From Parvibaculum sp039973015 (GTDB lineage: Bacteria; Pseudomonadota; Alphaproteobacteria; Parvibaculales; Parvibaculaceae): DNA of 64,000 nt. The position numbers and the translations under genes were made by a program. The notes under the pieces are model-generated. The model was not told where the DNA came from and made no database searches. It saw only the letters and a program-made list of their open reading frames with translations. Where the stretch lies: contig NZ_JBDWLT010000012.1 in the NCBI RefSeq assembly GCF_039973015.1, forward strand, positions 372,001 to 436,000, in the 5' to 3' direction. Of this stretch, positions 42,315 to 51,115 are shown piece after piece. How positions within the stretch are numbered: the first letter of the stretch is position 1; every line of letters starts with the position of its first letter.

Positions 42315-42425
42315 GATTCAACGTCTTCAGATGCCGATTCATGTCCTTCAGGTTTTGAATCAGCTCGTTCAGTTTTTTGAATCAACACGCGGGGCTGCTC
42401 TGCGGCAGTCTTCGCGATTTGAATC
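42315..42425. promoter_or_regulatory. Cluster of five GANTC sites between convergent genes
   Basis: GATTC occurs at 42315 and 42336, and GAATC at 42357, 42379 and 42421, each inside a GATTCA/TGAATC-like word. The first two lie in near-repeats (CCGATTCAACGTCTTCAG and CCGATTCATGTCCTTCAG). GANTC is the CcrM methylation target in alphaproteobacteria. Function is unknown. Confidence 0.6.
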
Positions 42426-42454
42426 CGGTTAACCCTTCAAGTTGCTGATTTATA

Positions 42455-43873
42455 TTACTTTTCGTGTTCTTCGCTCCAGCGCTTCAGGTAGTCGAGGCTC
42501 TCCTTGTAGGGTTTGAGGCCGACAAGGCCCGCGACGACGGCGAGGAGCAGGATCACGGCCGGGACATAGACCAGGGAGTAGCGAAGCATCATCTCGTCGC
42601 CGAAAATATAGTCGGTTGCGAGCGCGATGGAGGTGGGCCCCAGGCCAAGGCCGACAATGCTGACGACGAAGATGAGGGCAGCGGAAGCGAAGCCGCGCAT
42701 CTGGTTCGGCATCAGTTCCTGCATGGCCGACGGGCCGGCGCCCGTGGTGAAGGTGGCGAAGAAGGTCGAGAAGCAGATGAGGACAAGGGCGACCCAGGGG
42801 CTGTCCATCAGCGGGTAGAGGACGGTGAAGGGAAAGGCGGCAAGGCCGGTGAAGGCGCAGACCATCATGCGGCCATTGCGGATGCCCCGGCTCGTCAGCA
42901 CGTCGCCCATCCAGCCGCCCGCGACCACGCCCGTGGTGCCGAAGACGACAATGATCCAGCCATACCACCAGCCGGCTTGCGGGTATGTCCAGTCATAGGT
43001 GCGGACGAAGAAGGTCGGTATCCAGGCGGCGATGCCATAAGCCATCATGGCCGAGAGGGCGTAGCAGATGTTCAGGGGCGCGATGGTGCGCCAGTTCGCC
43101 TTCATGTAGGCCAGAACTTCGGAAACCGGCAGTTCCACGGCCTTTTCGGTTCCGTCGGCGGCGACTTCCTTGCGCATGTAGCCGCGGCGTTCGGGCTCTC
43201 GAATGGTCCAGACCCAGATGGCGATCAGGACGCCGGGCAGGCCGACGATGATGAAGGTGAGCTGCCAGGCATAGACCTCGCCGACAAGGGGAAGCACGAT
43301 GTCGCCGCCATTGGAGACGAGGCCGATGACGGCCGCGCCGATAATGAGGGCGAGGCCGGCGCCGATATAGACGCCCATGCCGTAGACGCCAAGGGCAAAA
43401 CCCAAGCGTTTTGGCGGGAAGTAGTCGGCGATCATGGAGTAGGCGGCGGGGGAGAGGGCCGCTTCTCCGACACCGACGCCCATGCGGTAGAAGAAGAGCT
43501 GCCAATAGGCGTGGGCGGTGCCGCATAGAGCCGTCATCACGCTCCAGACGAAGACGCCGAGCGAGATGATGTTGACGCGGTTGCGGCGGTCGACCATGCG
43601 CCCGATGGGAAGGCCCGCCAGGCAATAAAACACAGCAAAAGCAAAGCCTTGCAGCAGGCTCATCTGGGTGTCCGAGATGCCCAGATCTCGCTTCATGGGG
43701 CCGACGAGAAGGCTCAGGATCTGCCGGTCGATGAAGGAGAAGGTGTAGGCAAGGACAAGGATGCCGACCACGTACCAGGCGTAAAACTGGTTGGGATAAG
43801 GCTTTTCCGGTTTTCCGCCATGCGGATGATGCAGTTCTTCCTCGACCTCGGCGGCCACTTCGACTTCGGACAT
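42455..43873 (-). CDS. MFS transporter (spinster-like)
   Basis: ATG 43873 after GGGGAGGA gives 472 residues. A Glu/His-rich cytoplasmic start precedes twelve predicted helices. Family marks are YTFSFIDRQILSLLVGPMKR, GIADTQ-like DLGISDTQMSLLQGFAFA, LPIGRMVDRRNRVN and GVGVGEAALSPAAYSMIADYF. This pattern is that of spinster-type or anion:cation-symporter-like carriers, often found with aromatic and acyl-CoA catabolic genes. The substrate is unknown. Confidence 0.9.
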   Translation of the reverse strand: MSEVEVAAEVEEELHHPHGGKPEKPYPNQFYAWYVVGILVLAYTFSFIDRQILSLLVGPMKRDLGISDTQMSLLQGFAFAVFYCLAGLPIGRMVDRRNRVNIISLGVFVWSVMTALCGTAHAYWQLFFYRMGVGVGEAALSPAAYSMIADYFPPKRLGFALGVYGMGVYIGAGLALIIGAAVIGLVSNGGDIVLPLVGEVYAWQLTFIIVGLPGVLIAIWVWTIREPERRGYMRKEVAADGTEKAVELPVSEVLAYMKANWRTIAPLNICYALSAMMAYGIAAWIPTFFVRTYDWTYPQAGWWYGWIIVVFGTTGVVAGGWMGDVLTSRGIRNGRMMVCAFTGLAAFPFTVLYPLMDSPWVALVLICFSTFFATFTTGAGPSAMQELMPNQMRGFASAALIFVVSIVGLGLGPTSIALATDYIFGDEMMLRYSLVYVPAVILLLAVVAGLVGLKPYKESLDYLKRWSEEHEK

Positions 43874-44036
43874 GGTTCCTCCCCAGGAATGCGGAGCTTT
43901 GCTCCGCCGTTTTTCGGAGCTTAACGTGGACGCAGGGAATTGCTCATGAAAAACATCGGATTTCCGCCAGATGGAATAGCGGACGGCTGGCACGGGGCTT
44001 GCGACCTTCGGCAAGGAAAAGGAAGGAAGCGGCCCC

Positions 44037-45041
44037 ATGAGCCTTGTCGAAATCTCTACTGTGCAACCCACAATCGCGAGCGCGCTGAAGTCGGCAAGCG
44101 CCGCGACGGGGGCGGATTTCGACTATCTTCTGAAGACGGCGATGCGCGAGTCGAGCCTCGATTGTGAAGCAAAATCAAAGACTTCCAGCGCATGCGGTTT
44201 GTTCCAGTTCACCGAACAGAGCTGGCTCGGCACACTGAAGAAATATGGGGCGGAGCTGGGTCTCGGAGCCCGGGCGGAGGCGATCACGCAGACCGCCAAT
44301 GGCCGCTACACAGTGGCAAATGCTGCCGAACGCACGGAAATTCTTGCCCTGCGTGAAGATCCGCATGTGTCTGCGCTGATGGCGGGGGCCTATACGCAGG
44401 AAAGCGCGGACATCCTTGAAGGCCGGATCGGCCGGGAGGCCAGCGAGGGCGAACTCTATATCGCGCATTTCCTCGGGGCGGGGGGCGCCTCGAAACTGAT
44501 CGGTGCCGCGGAAGACACGCCAAACGCCCGTGCCGACACGCTTTTCCCGGCCGCGGCGGCGGCGAACCGCTCGATCTTCTACGACAAGAACGGGAGCCCG
44601 AGGAGCGCGGCGGAGGTTCATGCGAATCTCGTCGCAAAGCATGAGGGAACGGATGCAAGCCGCATCGCGGAAATGGCCTCGCAGACCCGAACGTCATCGA
44701 AACGTCACGATAACGTCATAAATCGCGCCGAAATCCCCGGGGGCGGAGATAACCGCCGGGGCTATGCGACACGGGGGGCGGCGATGTTGTCCCCCGTTTC
44801 AGGCGGCGGCAGCACGGGCGGCGTTTCGGGGACAAGTTTCGGCCGTATGCCGCTGACGCTCAGTCCCGGGGTTGTGGAAATCCTCTCCTCGCTCGATCCC
44901 ATTCCCGAAGGACGCGAGACGCTGAAGGGCGGGAACAAGACGGACCGCAGTGCGGCTCAACGCGAGGCGGCGGAAGAACGCCGCGAGGCGCAGCGTGAGC
45001 GCGCGGGGCTACGCCCCCATTCCGGTTTCTCGTTCGGGTAG
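44037..45041 (+). CDS. Lytic-transglycosylase-like (SLT) protein with in-frame repeat
   Basis: The 334-residue protein has an SLT-type lysozyme fold at the N-terminus: FDYLLKTAMRESSLD with catalytic Glu38, and SSACGLFQFTEQSWLGTLKK. LYIAHFLGAGGASKLI lies further on. No signal peptide is evident, which is unusual for a periplasmic enzyme; export may be by another route, such as flagellar assembly. Residues about 218-267 are coded by a composite repeat and are Gly/Ser-rich. The C-terminus is Arg/Glu-rich and highly charged. Confidence 0.85.
   Translation: MSLVEISTVQPTIASALKSASAATGADFDYLLKTAMRESSLDCEAKSKTSSACGLFQFTEQSWLGTLKKYGAELGLGARAEAITQTANGRYTVANAAERTEILALREDPHVSALMAGAYTQESADILEGRIGREASEGELYIAHFLGAGGASKLIGAAEDTPNARADTLFPAAAAANRSIFYDKNGSPRSAAEVHANLVAKHEGTDASRIAEMASQTRTSSKRHDNVINRAEIPGGGDNRRGYATRGAAMLSPVSGGGSTGGVSGTSFGRMPLTLSPGVVEILSSLDPIPEGRETLKGGNKTDRSAAQREAAEERREAQRERAGLRPHSGFSFG
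44691..44836 (+). repeat. Composite CGTCA-triplet repeat, copy C, inside the SLT gene
   Basis: Three adjacent 11-mers, ACGTCATCGAA, ACGTCACGATA and ACGTCATAAAT (44691-44723), are followed by GATAACC (GGTTATC on the minus strand, near 44747), then TTGTCCCC (44787-44794) and GGGGACAAG (44828-44836). The parts match copies A and B, but here they are translated in frame. Confidence 0.65.
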
Positions 45042-45107
45042 GACGGGGTTTCAGCTTCGAGGATTTGAAGGTTGGCGAAATGCCGCATGGCGGAAACCCG
45101 AATCCCC

Positions 45108-45136
45108 AATAAGATATACATATAATGTATCTTATT
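45108..45136 (+). promoter_or_regulatory. NsrR-like operator over the truncated haemoglobin promoter
   Basis: AATAAGATA (45108-45116) and TATCTTATT (45128-45136) are perfect inverted repeats. Inside them AAGATATACAT, one base and TAATGTATCTT have the 11-1-11 layout of NsrR sites, whose half-site is AAGATGCATTT-like. A TATAAT -10 box (45121-45126) lies in the spacer, so binding would block transcription. The ribosome site follows within 10 bases. Confidence 0.75.
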
Positions 45137-45146
45137 GGAGGGCGTC

Positions 45147-45611
45147 ATGATGGACCATAAAGACGACGCAACGGGGCGGGGCGATGAAGTCCGCCGGAGC
45201 GTGAATGCGGCAGATGGCATCACGACGGAAGCCGAGATCGAGACGCTGGTGCGCGCCTTCTACACGAAGGTGCGGGCGGACGCGGAACTGGGGCCGATCT
45301 TCGACCGGGTGATCGGCGACAACTGGGAACCGCATCTGCAGAAGATGTTCAACTTCTGGTCGAGCGTGATGCTGACGACGGGCCGCTACAAGGGCCAGCC
45401 GATGCGCGCGCATCTGAAGCTCAAGACCGTGACGCCCAAGCATTTCGACCGCTGGCTGGTCCTCTTTCGCGAGACAGCCGAGGAGGTTTGCGCACCCGAA
45501 ACGGCGGAACGCTTCATCGAGAAGGCGGCGCGGATCGCGGAGAGCCTGCAACTCGGCATGTTCTTCAAGCCGCAGCTTCACGATCCAGAGAAAAAACACG
45601 CCTGCTGTTGA
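45147..45611 (+). CDS. Group III truncated haemoglobin
   Basis: ATG 45147 follows GGAGG and gives 154 residues; a second ATG is adjacent. The globin part has IETLVRAFYTKVRADAELGP, LQKMFNFWSSVML and the group III mark PMRAHLKLKTVTPKHFDRW, with the proximal His in PMRAH. A CC pair ends the protein. Such globins bind O2 or NO, and a role in nitric-oxide detoxification fits the NsrR-like site directly upstream. Function is inferred, not shown by sequence. Confidence 0.92.
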   Translation: MMDHKDDATGRGDEVRRSVNAADGITTEAEIETLVRAFYTKVRADAELGPIFDRVIGDNWEPHLQKMFNFWSSVMLTTGRYKGQPMRAHLKLKTVTPKHFDRWLVLFRETAEEVCAPETAERFIEKAARIAESLQLGMFFKPQLHDPEKKHACC

Positions 45612-45686
45612 GGCTGCGACAAGACCTCACGCGAGAGAGGCTGAAAATCCGCTACAGTGGGCGATCATGTGGCGGAGGGTATTGCT

Positions 45687-48395
45687 GTGACATCGGTGGA
45701 AGCGACGGAGAGCGAGCGTGACTGGCATGCGCTCGACACGGACGCGGTGCTGGCTGCGCTGGGCACCCCGCATGGCGGGCTGAGCGAGGAGGAGGCAGCA
45801 CGCCGCCTCGCGCAATACGGTCCGAACCGCCTGCCGGAGGCGAAAGAGCGGAGCGCGTTTATCCGCTTCCTGCTGCAGTTCCACAATCTTCTCATCTATG
45901 TGCTGATCGGAGCGGGCGCGCTTGCCGCCGCGATCGGGCATCTGACGGATGCAGCGGTAATCGCGCTGGTCGTCGTCGTGAACGCCATTGTCGGCTTCAT
46001 CCAGGAAGGCCGCGCGGAGGAGGCGCTCGGTGCGGTCCGCGCCATGATCGATCCTCATGCCTCCGTGCTGCGCGACGGACGGCGCGCGACGATAGCGGCC
46101 GGAGATGTGGTGCCGGGGGATCTCGTGCTGCTGGAGGCGGGCGACCGCGTGCCCGCCGATCTTCGCCTCGTCAAGGCAAACAATCTGAGGATCGACGAAG
46201 CGGCGCTGACGGGCGAGTCCGTTCCCGCCGACAAGGCGCTCGCGCCCGTGGCGAAGGAGGCGCCTGTTGGCGACCGCTTCTCCATGTCTTTCTCCGGCAC
46301 TTTCGTTGCAGCGGGACAGGGCATCGGCGTCGCCGTGGCAACGGGCGGGCGGACGGAACTCGGCCGGATCAGCGGCATGATCGGCGCGGTGGAGAAGCTC
46401 ACCACGCCGCTGGTGCGGCAGATGGACGGTTTCGCGCGGCAGGTGACAATCGCGGTGCTGACCGGCTCGGTTCTGGTCTTTCTCTATGCGACCTATGCCG
46501 CTCATTACGATGCGGCCTATGCCTTCATGATCGTGATCGGACTGGCGGTTGCTGCTATCCCCGAAGGCCTGCCCGCGGTGATGACGATCACGCTGGCCGC
46601 CGGCGTGCAGCGCATGGCGCGGCGCAATGCGATCATCCGGCGGCTTCCCGCCGTCGAAACGCTCGGCGCGGTTTCCATCATCTGTACCGACAAGACGGGA
46701 ACGCTGACGAAGAACGAGATGACGGTGAGCGCGGCCGTGACGGCGTCGGCGCGGATCGAGGTCGAAGGCGCGGGCTATGCGCCGGAGGGGCGCTTTCTGG
46801 CGGACGGAGAGGCCATCGACATCGCCGCCTATCCCGTGATCGAGGAATTGTCCTTGGCGGGGCTTCTGTGCAACGACGCACAGCTTACGCAGCGGGACGG
46901 CGAATGGCATGCCGATGGCGATCCCATGGAGGGGGCGCTGCTTTCCTTTGCGGTGAAGGCCGGACATGACATCGGCGCGGCGCGGGCGCGGTTCGCGCGG
47001 TTCGACGAAGTGCCCTTCGATGCGCGGCACCGCTATATGGCGACGCTTCACGCGCGAGAGGACAGGCCGCCCGTCGCCTATGTGAAGGGGGCGCCGGAAC
47101 GCATCGTCGAGATGTGCGAAAGGGTGGCGGCGCCCGATGGCGAGACGGAAATCGACCCTGTCTTCTGGCAGCGGCACATCGACGAACTGGCTGCGGCGGG
47201 ACAGCGCGTGATCGGCCTGGCGAGGCGCGTCATGCCGGAAGGCTGCGAGACGATCACGCAAGAGGACGCGGAAGGGGGGCTGACGCTGCTCGGCCTCGTG
47301 GCGCTGATCGACCCGCCACGGCCGGAGGCCATCGCCGCCATCGAGGAATGCCGGGCGGCGGGGATCTCGGTCAAGATGATCACGGGCGATCATGCCGAAA
47401 CGGCAAAGGCGATTGCGCGGCAACTCGGATTCTCCGCCGATGCGGCGACCGCAACGGGCGCGGAGCTGGATGCACTGGACGACGGGCGCTTCGCGAGGCG
47501 GGCGCGTGAGGCGAGCGTCTTCGCGCGGACCAGCCCGGAGCACAAGCTTCGCCTTGTAGAGGCGCTGCAGGCGGACGGCTCCGTGATCGCGATGACGGGC
47601 GACGGCGTCAACGACGCACCGGCCCTGAAGCGCGCCGATGTGGGCGTCGCGATGGGCAACAAGGGGACGGAGGCGGCGAAGGAGGCGAGCGAGATGGTGC
47701 TTGCCGACGATAATTTCGCCTCCATCGTGGCGGCGGTGCGCGAGGGGCGGACGGTCTACGACAATCTGACCAAGGTGATCGCGTGGACGCTGCCGACGAA
47801 TGGCGGCGAGGCGCTCACCATCATTCTGGCAATCATCCTTGGGCTGACATTACCGGTGACGCCGGTGCAGATTCTCTGGATCAATCTGGTGACCGCTGTG
47901 GCTCTCGGACTCACGCTCGCCTTTGAGCCGGCAGAGCCGGGCGTGATGAAGCGTCCTCCGCGGCAGGCTGGGGCGCCGCTGCTTTCAGGACGGCTGCTCT
48001 GGCGCATCGTTTTCGTGTCGTTCGTCATGGTGACGGGCACACTCGGGATCTACACATTCGCAACGATGCGCGGGCTTCCCCTGGAGGCGGCACGCACGAT
48101 GGTGGTGAACGCGATCGTGGTGATGGAGATCTTCTATCTTTTCAGTGTGCGCTATGTGCACGGAACGTCGCTTACCCTGCAGGGTGTGCTTGGCACGCGG
48201 GCGGTGCTGATCGGGGTTGCCATAGTGACGGCGGCGCAATTCGCCTTCACCTATCTGCCTTTCATGCAGACCGTGTTCGAGACGCGCGCGCTTTCGCTTG
48301 AAGAGGGGCTTGCCGTGGTGGCGACCGGCGTCGTGCTGCTTCTCGTCGTCGAGATCGAGAAGCGGGTGGCGCGTATGCTCGGCTTTGCTCTCTGA
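45687..48395 (+). CDS. Cation-transporting P-type ATPase (P2-type)
   Basis: GTG 45687 after GGAGGG gives 902 residues; GTG 45657 would add 10. Domain order is cation-transporter N-domain (WHALDTDAVLAAL), actuator with EAALTGES, TM4 with AAIPEGLPAVMTI, phosphorylation motif CTDKTGTLTKNEM, nucleotide domain with YVKGAPERI, hinge AMTGDGVNDAPALKRADVG and a C-terminal helical domain. The TM6 motif is LWINLVTAVALG, so the Asp of SERCA NLVTD is missing. Ca2+ transport is therefore doubtful; Na+, Mg2+ or another cation is possible. Confidence 0.9.
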   Translation: MTSVEATESERDWHALDTDAVLAALGTPHGGLSEEEAARRLAQYGPNRLPEAKERSAFIRFLLQFHNLLIYVLIGAGALAAAIGHLTDAAVIALVVVVNAIVGFIQEGRAEEALGAVRAMIDPHASVLRDGRRATIAAGDVVPGDLVLLEAGDRVPADLRLVKANNLRIDEAALTGESVPADKALAPVAKEAPVGDRFSMSFSGTFVAAGQGIGVAVATGGRTELGRISGMIGAVEKLTTPLVRQMDGFARQVTIAVLTGSVLVFLYATYAAHYDAAYAFMIVIGLAVAAIPEGLPAVMTITLAAGVQRMARRNAIIRRLPAVETLGAVSIICTDKTGTLTKNEMTVSAAVTASARIEVEGAGYAPEGRFLADGEAIDIAAYPVIEELSLAGLLCNDAQLTQRDGEWHADGDPMEGALLSFAVKAGHDIGAARARFARFDEVPFDARHRYMATLHAREDRPPVAYVKGAPERIVEMCERVAAPDGETEIDPVFWQRHIDELAAAGQRVIGLARRVMPEGCETITQEDAEGGLTLLGLVALIDPPRPEAIAAIEECRAAGISVKMITGDHAETAKAIARQLGFSADAATATGAELDALDDGRFARRAREASVFARTSPEHKLRLVEALQADGSVIAMTGDGVNDAPALKRADVGVAMGNKGTEAAKEASEMVLADDNFASIVAAVREGRTVYDNLTKVIAWTLPTNGGEALTIILAIILGLTLPVTPVQILWINLVTAVALGLTLAFEPAEPGVMKRPPRQAGAPLLSGRLLWRIVFVSFVMVTGTLGIYTFATMRGLPLEAARTMVVNAIVVMEIFYLFSVRYVHGTSLTLQGVLGTRAVLIGVAIVTAAQFAFTYLPFMQTVFETRALSLEEGLAVVATGVVLLLVVEIEKRVARMLGFAL

Positions 48396-48399
48396 AGCG

Positions 48400-49596
48400 C
48401 TATTTTATCGCGCCGGAAGAGCGCAGCCCGTCGATCTCCGCATCCGAAAAGCCCGCCGATTTCAGCGTTTCCAGTGTGTGCTGGCCGAGCGCGGGGGATG
48501 CGGATTTCGGCGTATCGTCATAGCCGGGAAAGCGGATGGGGGAGGCGGGCGCGAGATAGGTTCCGCTGCCATCTTCTTCGGGCACTTCGACATAGGCACC
48601 GGCGGCCCTGGCCTGCGGATCGGCGAAGACATCCGCGGGACGCATCAGGGGCGCCCAGATGATGTCTTCAGCGTCGAGCTTCTCGCGCCAGTATTCGACA
48701 TCCTGCTCGGCGAAGGCGGCATCCAGAATATCCACGAGTTCGGCGGCATTCCTGCGGCGCTTTTTCGGGTCGTCGAAACGCTCGTCGGTTTCGAGTTCCG
48801 GTTTGCCGATGGCGCGGCAGACGGCCGTCCAGTCGACCGAGCCCTGGCGGGGCACGATGACGATCCATGTGTCTTTTGTCTGGAAGAAATTGCTGATCGG
48901 CATGAGGGCTTCGTGGCGCGACTTGGTGGAGCCGAGCTTGCCATAGCGAAGCTGGACCGCTGTGTCGGAACCTGCCGCATAAATGCCCGCGCGAAGAAGC
49001 GACGCCTCGACAAGGCGGCCCTTGCCCGTCGTCTGGCGCTCGACGAGGGCGGCGAGGATGCCGCCGACGGTCGCCATGCTGGTGGTGTGATCGCCGATGC
49101 CGGTGCGCAGCGTGACGGGCTCCTTGCCCTTGACGGTTTGCAGCCAGCCCACGCCGGAGCGCGCATAGAAGGCGGCGATGTCGAAGCCGGGACGGTCGCG
49201 GTCCGGCCCTTCGAGGCCGTAGCCGGTGACGCTTGCATAGACGAGGCGGGGGTTCACCGCCTTCAGGCTTTCATAGTCGAGGCCCGCACGCTCCAGCCCG
49301 CCGGGACGGACATTGGTGATGAAGACGTCGGCATCCTTCACGAGGCGCTTCACGGCCTCGACGCCTTCGGGCTTCGAGGTGTCGATGGCGAGGCCCTTCT
49401 TGCCGCGATTGTCGAGATCGAAGATGGGCGAACCCTTGAGATGGTCGGCGCCGACATTCTTCATGGTGTAGCGCATGGGGCAGCCGGAAAGCGGCTCGAC
49501 CTTGAGCACGTCCGCGCCCCAGTCCGCAAGAATGCCGCCCGCGCCCGGCGCGGCAATATAGGTGGCCATTTCGATGACCTTGATGCCCTCAAGCAT
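48400..49596 (-). CDS. CaiB/BaiF family CoA-transferase
   Basis: The 398-residue class III CoA-transferase shows GIKVIEMATYIAAPGAGGILADWGADVLKVE-type start (first 35 residues), PIFDLDNRGKKGLAIDT, FITNVRPGGLERAGLDY, and the catalytic Asp in RPGFDIAAFYARSG. GDHTTSMATVGGILAALVER and a C-terminal FPGYDDTP segment complete the fold. It moves CoA between acyl donors, for example onto carboxylic acids being degraded. It faces the P-type ATPase gene convergently. Confidence 0.93.
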   Translation of the reverse strand: MLEGIKVIEMATYIAAPGAGGILADWGADVLKVEPLSGCPMRYTMKNVGADHLKGSPIFDLDNRGKKGLAIDTSKPEGVEAVKRLVKDADVFITNVRPGGLERAGLDYESLKAVNPRLVYASVTGYGLEGPDRDRPGFDIAAFYARSGVGWLQTVKGKEPVTLRTGIGDHTTSMATVGGILAALVERQTTGKGRLVEASLLRAGIYAAGSDTAVQLRYGKLGSTKSRHEALMPISNFFQTKDTWIVIVPRQGSVDWTAVCRAIGKPELETDERFDDPKKRRRNAAELVDILDAAFAEQDVEYWREKLDAEDIIWAPLMRPADVFADPQARAAGAYVEVPEEDGSGTYLAPASPIRFPGYDDTPKSASPALGQHTLETLKSAGFSDAEIDGLRSSGAIK

Positions 49597-49899
49597 GGTG
49601 TCCGTTCCCCGTTATCCGATTTTCTGGTTGGGCGGGATCATCCATGAAAAGGCGGGGGAGTCAAAGCCTTGCACCGCTGGCGCCATTCTCCTCCGCTATT
49701 TCCCGTCCGCTATTTCCCGGGGATGACGGAGGGGGCTGCCGATCCTTCTTGCAGTGTTTGTGCGCAGGTATGAAAAAGCCCGAAATTCCGCCCTATTTTC
49801 AGGGGCGGGGGTAAAGCTTCCTTAAGCGATTTTCGCCTAGGCTTTACCCGTATGCGCCGGGTTTGAAGAGGCGCGGTGAAGGCCAGCCGGGGGGCTGCA
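49597..49899. other. Divergent intergenic region with a short duplication
   Basis: No gene is seen. The word CCGCTATTTCCCG is present twice within 49691-49720, head to tail. The region holds the promoters of the CaiB/BaiF gene (minus) and the DUF2336 gene (plus), neither of which could be placed with confidence. Confidence 0.4.
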
Positions 49900-51036
49900 A
49901 TGGACGCGGAGCAACTGACGATTGCGGATGTAGAACGGCTTCTTTCGAATCCGTCCGAAGACGCGCGTGCGGCGGTTGCCGAAAAGGTTGCCCGTAAGTT
50001 CACCGATGTGGAACTGGCGCCACGCGAGCGCGAACTCGCGCATGAAATTCTCGGCTTTCTCGTTCATGACGTTGCGATATCCGTTCGCGAGGCGCTGGCG
50101 CGCTGCCTCGACGACAATCCGACGGCGCCGCGCGACGTCGTACTGCGGCTTGCGCGGGATATCGACCAGGTGGCGATGCCTGTGCTTGAGCGCTCGCCGG
50201 TTCTCACCGATGAAGATCTTGTGGGGCTTGTCTTCTACGGCTCGCCGGCGAAGCAATGCGCCATTGCGGCGCGCGCCGCCGTGCCCGAGCCCGTTTCCGA
50301 AGCGATTGCCCATCGCGGCGACCGCAGCGCGGTGCTGACGCTGGTTCACAATGCGGGCGCGGTCATCAATGAAGCGGCGGCGACGATCCTCGTCAAACGC
50401 TATGCCGACGACGCCGATGTGGCGGCACCGCTGATGCAGCAGCGCGAACTGCCGGCGCTGCTCGTCGAACGGCTGATCGCGATGGTGTCCGAAGAGCTGC
50501 GCGAATATCTCGTCGAGCATCACGAAGTGGATCATCGCGTAGCGGCGACGCTGGAAGAGCAGACGCGCGAACGCGCGACCACCGACGCGCTTACGCGGAT
50601 GGGCAATGACGACCTGCGCGCACTGGTGGCGCAGCTGGCGGAGAACGGGCGCCTGACGGCGACGCTTATCCTGCGGGCGGCCTGTGCGGGGGAGGTCCGT
50701 TTCGTGGAGGCGGCCTTCGCGGAACTCACCTCCGTGCCCGATGAACGCATCTGGCGGCTGATCCACGATGTCGGTGCGCTCGGCTTTCGCGCGGTCTATG
50801 CGCGGGCGGGGATGCCGGAGGCTCTTTATCCGGCCTTCCGCCGCGTGCTCGATATTCATCAGGCGGTGCGGAATTCGGACGGCTCGCTCGATCTCGAACT
50901 CTATCGTTTCCACGTGCTTGAGGGGTTGCGCGAGACCTTTGAGGAAATCGACGCGCCGGACCTCGAAACGATGATCGACAAGCTGGCGCGGCTTGCTTCC
51001 GCGGGGCCCGGACCCCGGAAGCAAAACGTAGCCTGA
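49900..51036 (+). CDS. DUF2336 family protein
   Basis: ATG 49900 after a G-rich stretch gives 378 residues; GTG 49876 is an in-frame alternative with an AAGAGG site. The protein is all-helical with HEAT-like repeats, as in DUF2336 (PF10098): LLSNPSEDARAAVAEKVARK, LVHDVAISVREALARCLDDNP and VITLVHNAGAVINEAAATILV-like segments (about 145-165), then VAATLEEQTRERATTDALTR. The family is alphaproteobacterial and of unknown function. It is followed by the thiolase gene. Confidence 0.85.
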   Translation: MDAEQLTIADVERLLSNPSEDARAAVAEKVARKFTDVELAPRERELAHEILGFLVHDVAISVREALARCLDDNPTAPRDVVLRLARDIDQVAMPVLERSPVLTDEDLVGLVFYGSPAKQCAIAARAAVPEPVSEAIAHRGDRSAVLTLVHNAGAVINEAAATILVKRYADDADVAAPLMQQRELPALLVERLIAMVSEELREYLVEHHEVDHRVAATLEEQTRERATTDALTRMGNDDLRALVAQLAENGRLTATLILRAACAGEVRFVEAAFAELTSVPDERIWRLIHDVGALGFRAVYARAGMPEALYPAFRRVLDIHQAVRNSDGSLDLELYRFHVLEGLRETFEEIDAPDLETMIDKLARLASAGPGPRKQNVA

Positions 51037-51084
51037 GCGGTGACGAAGCCGGTTTCCCCTGCGTGAAGAAATGATCTAGGTTGC

Positions 51085-51108
51085 GCCCTCTCAAAAAGCG
51101 AAGAGGGC
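51085..51108 (+). promoter_or_regulatory. Hairpin enclosing the ribosome site of the thiolase gene
   Basis: GCCCTCT (51085-51091) pairs perfectly with AGAGGGC (51102-51108) around a 10-base AT-rich loop. AGAGGG, the apparent Shine-Dalgarno of the gene starting at 51116, lies in the 3' arm. It may act as a weak terminator or limit translation. Confidence 0.55.
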
Positions 51109-51115
51109 CCCGACC

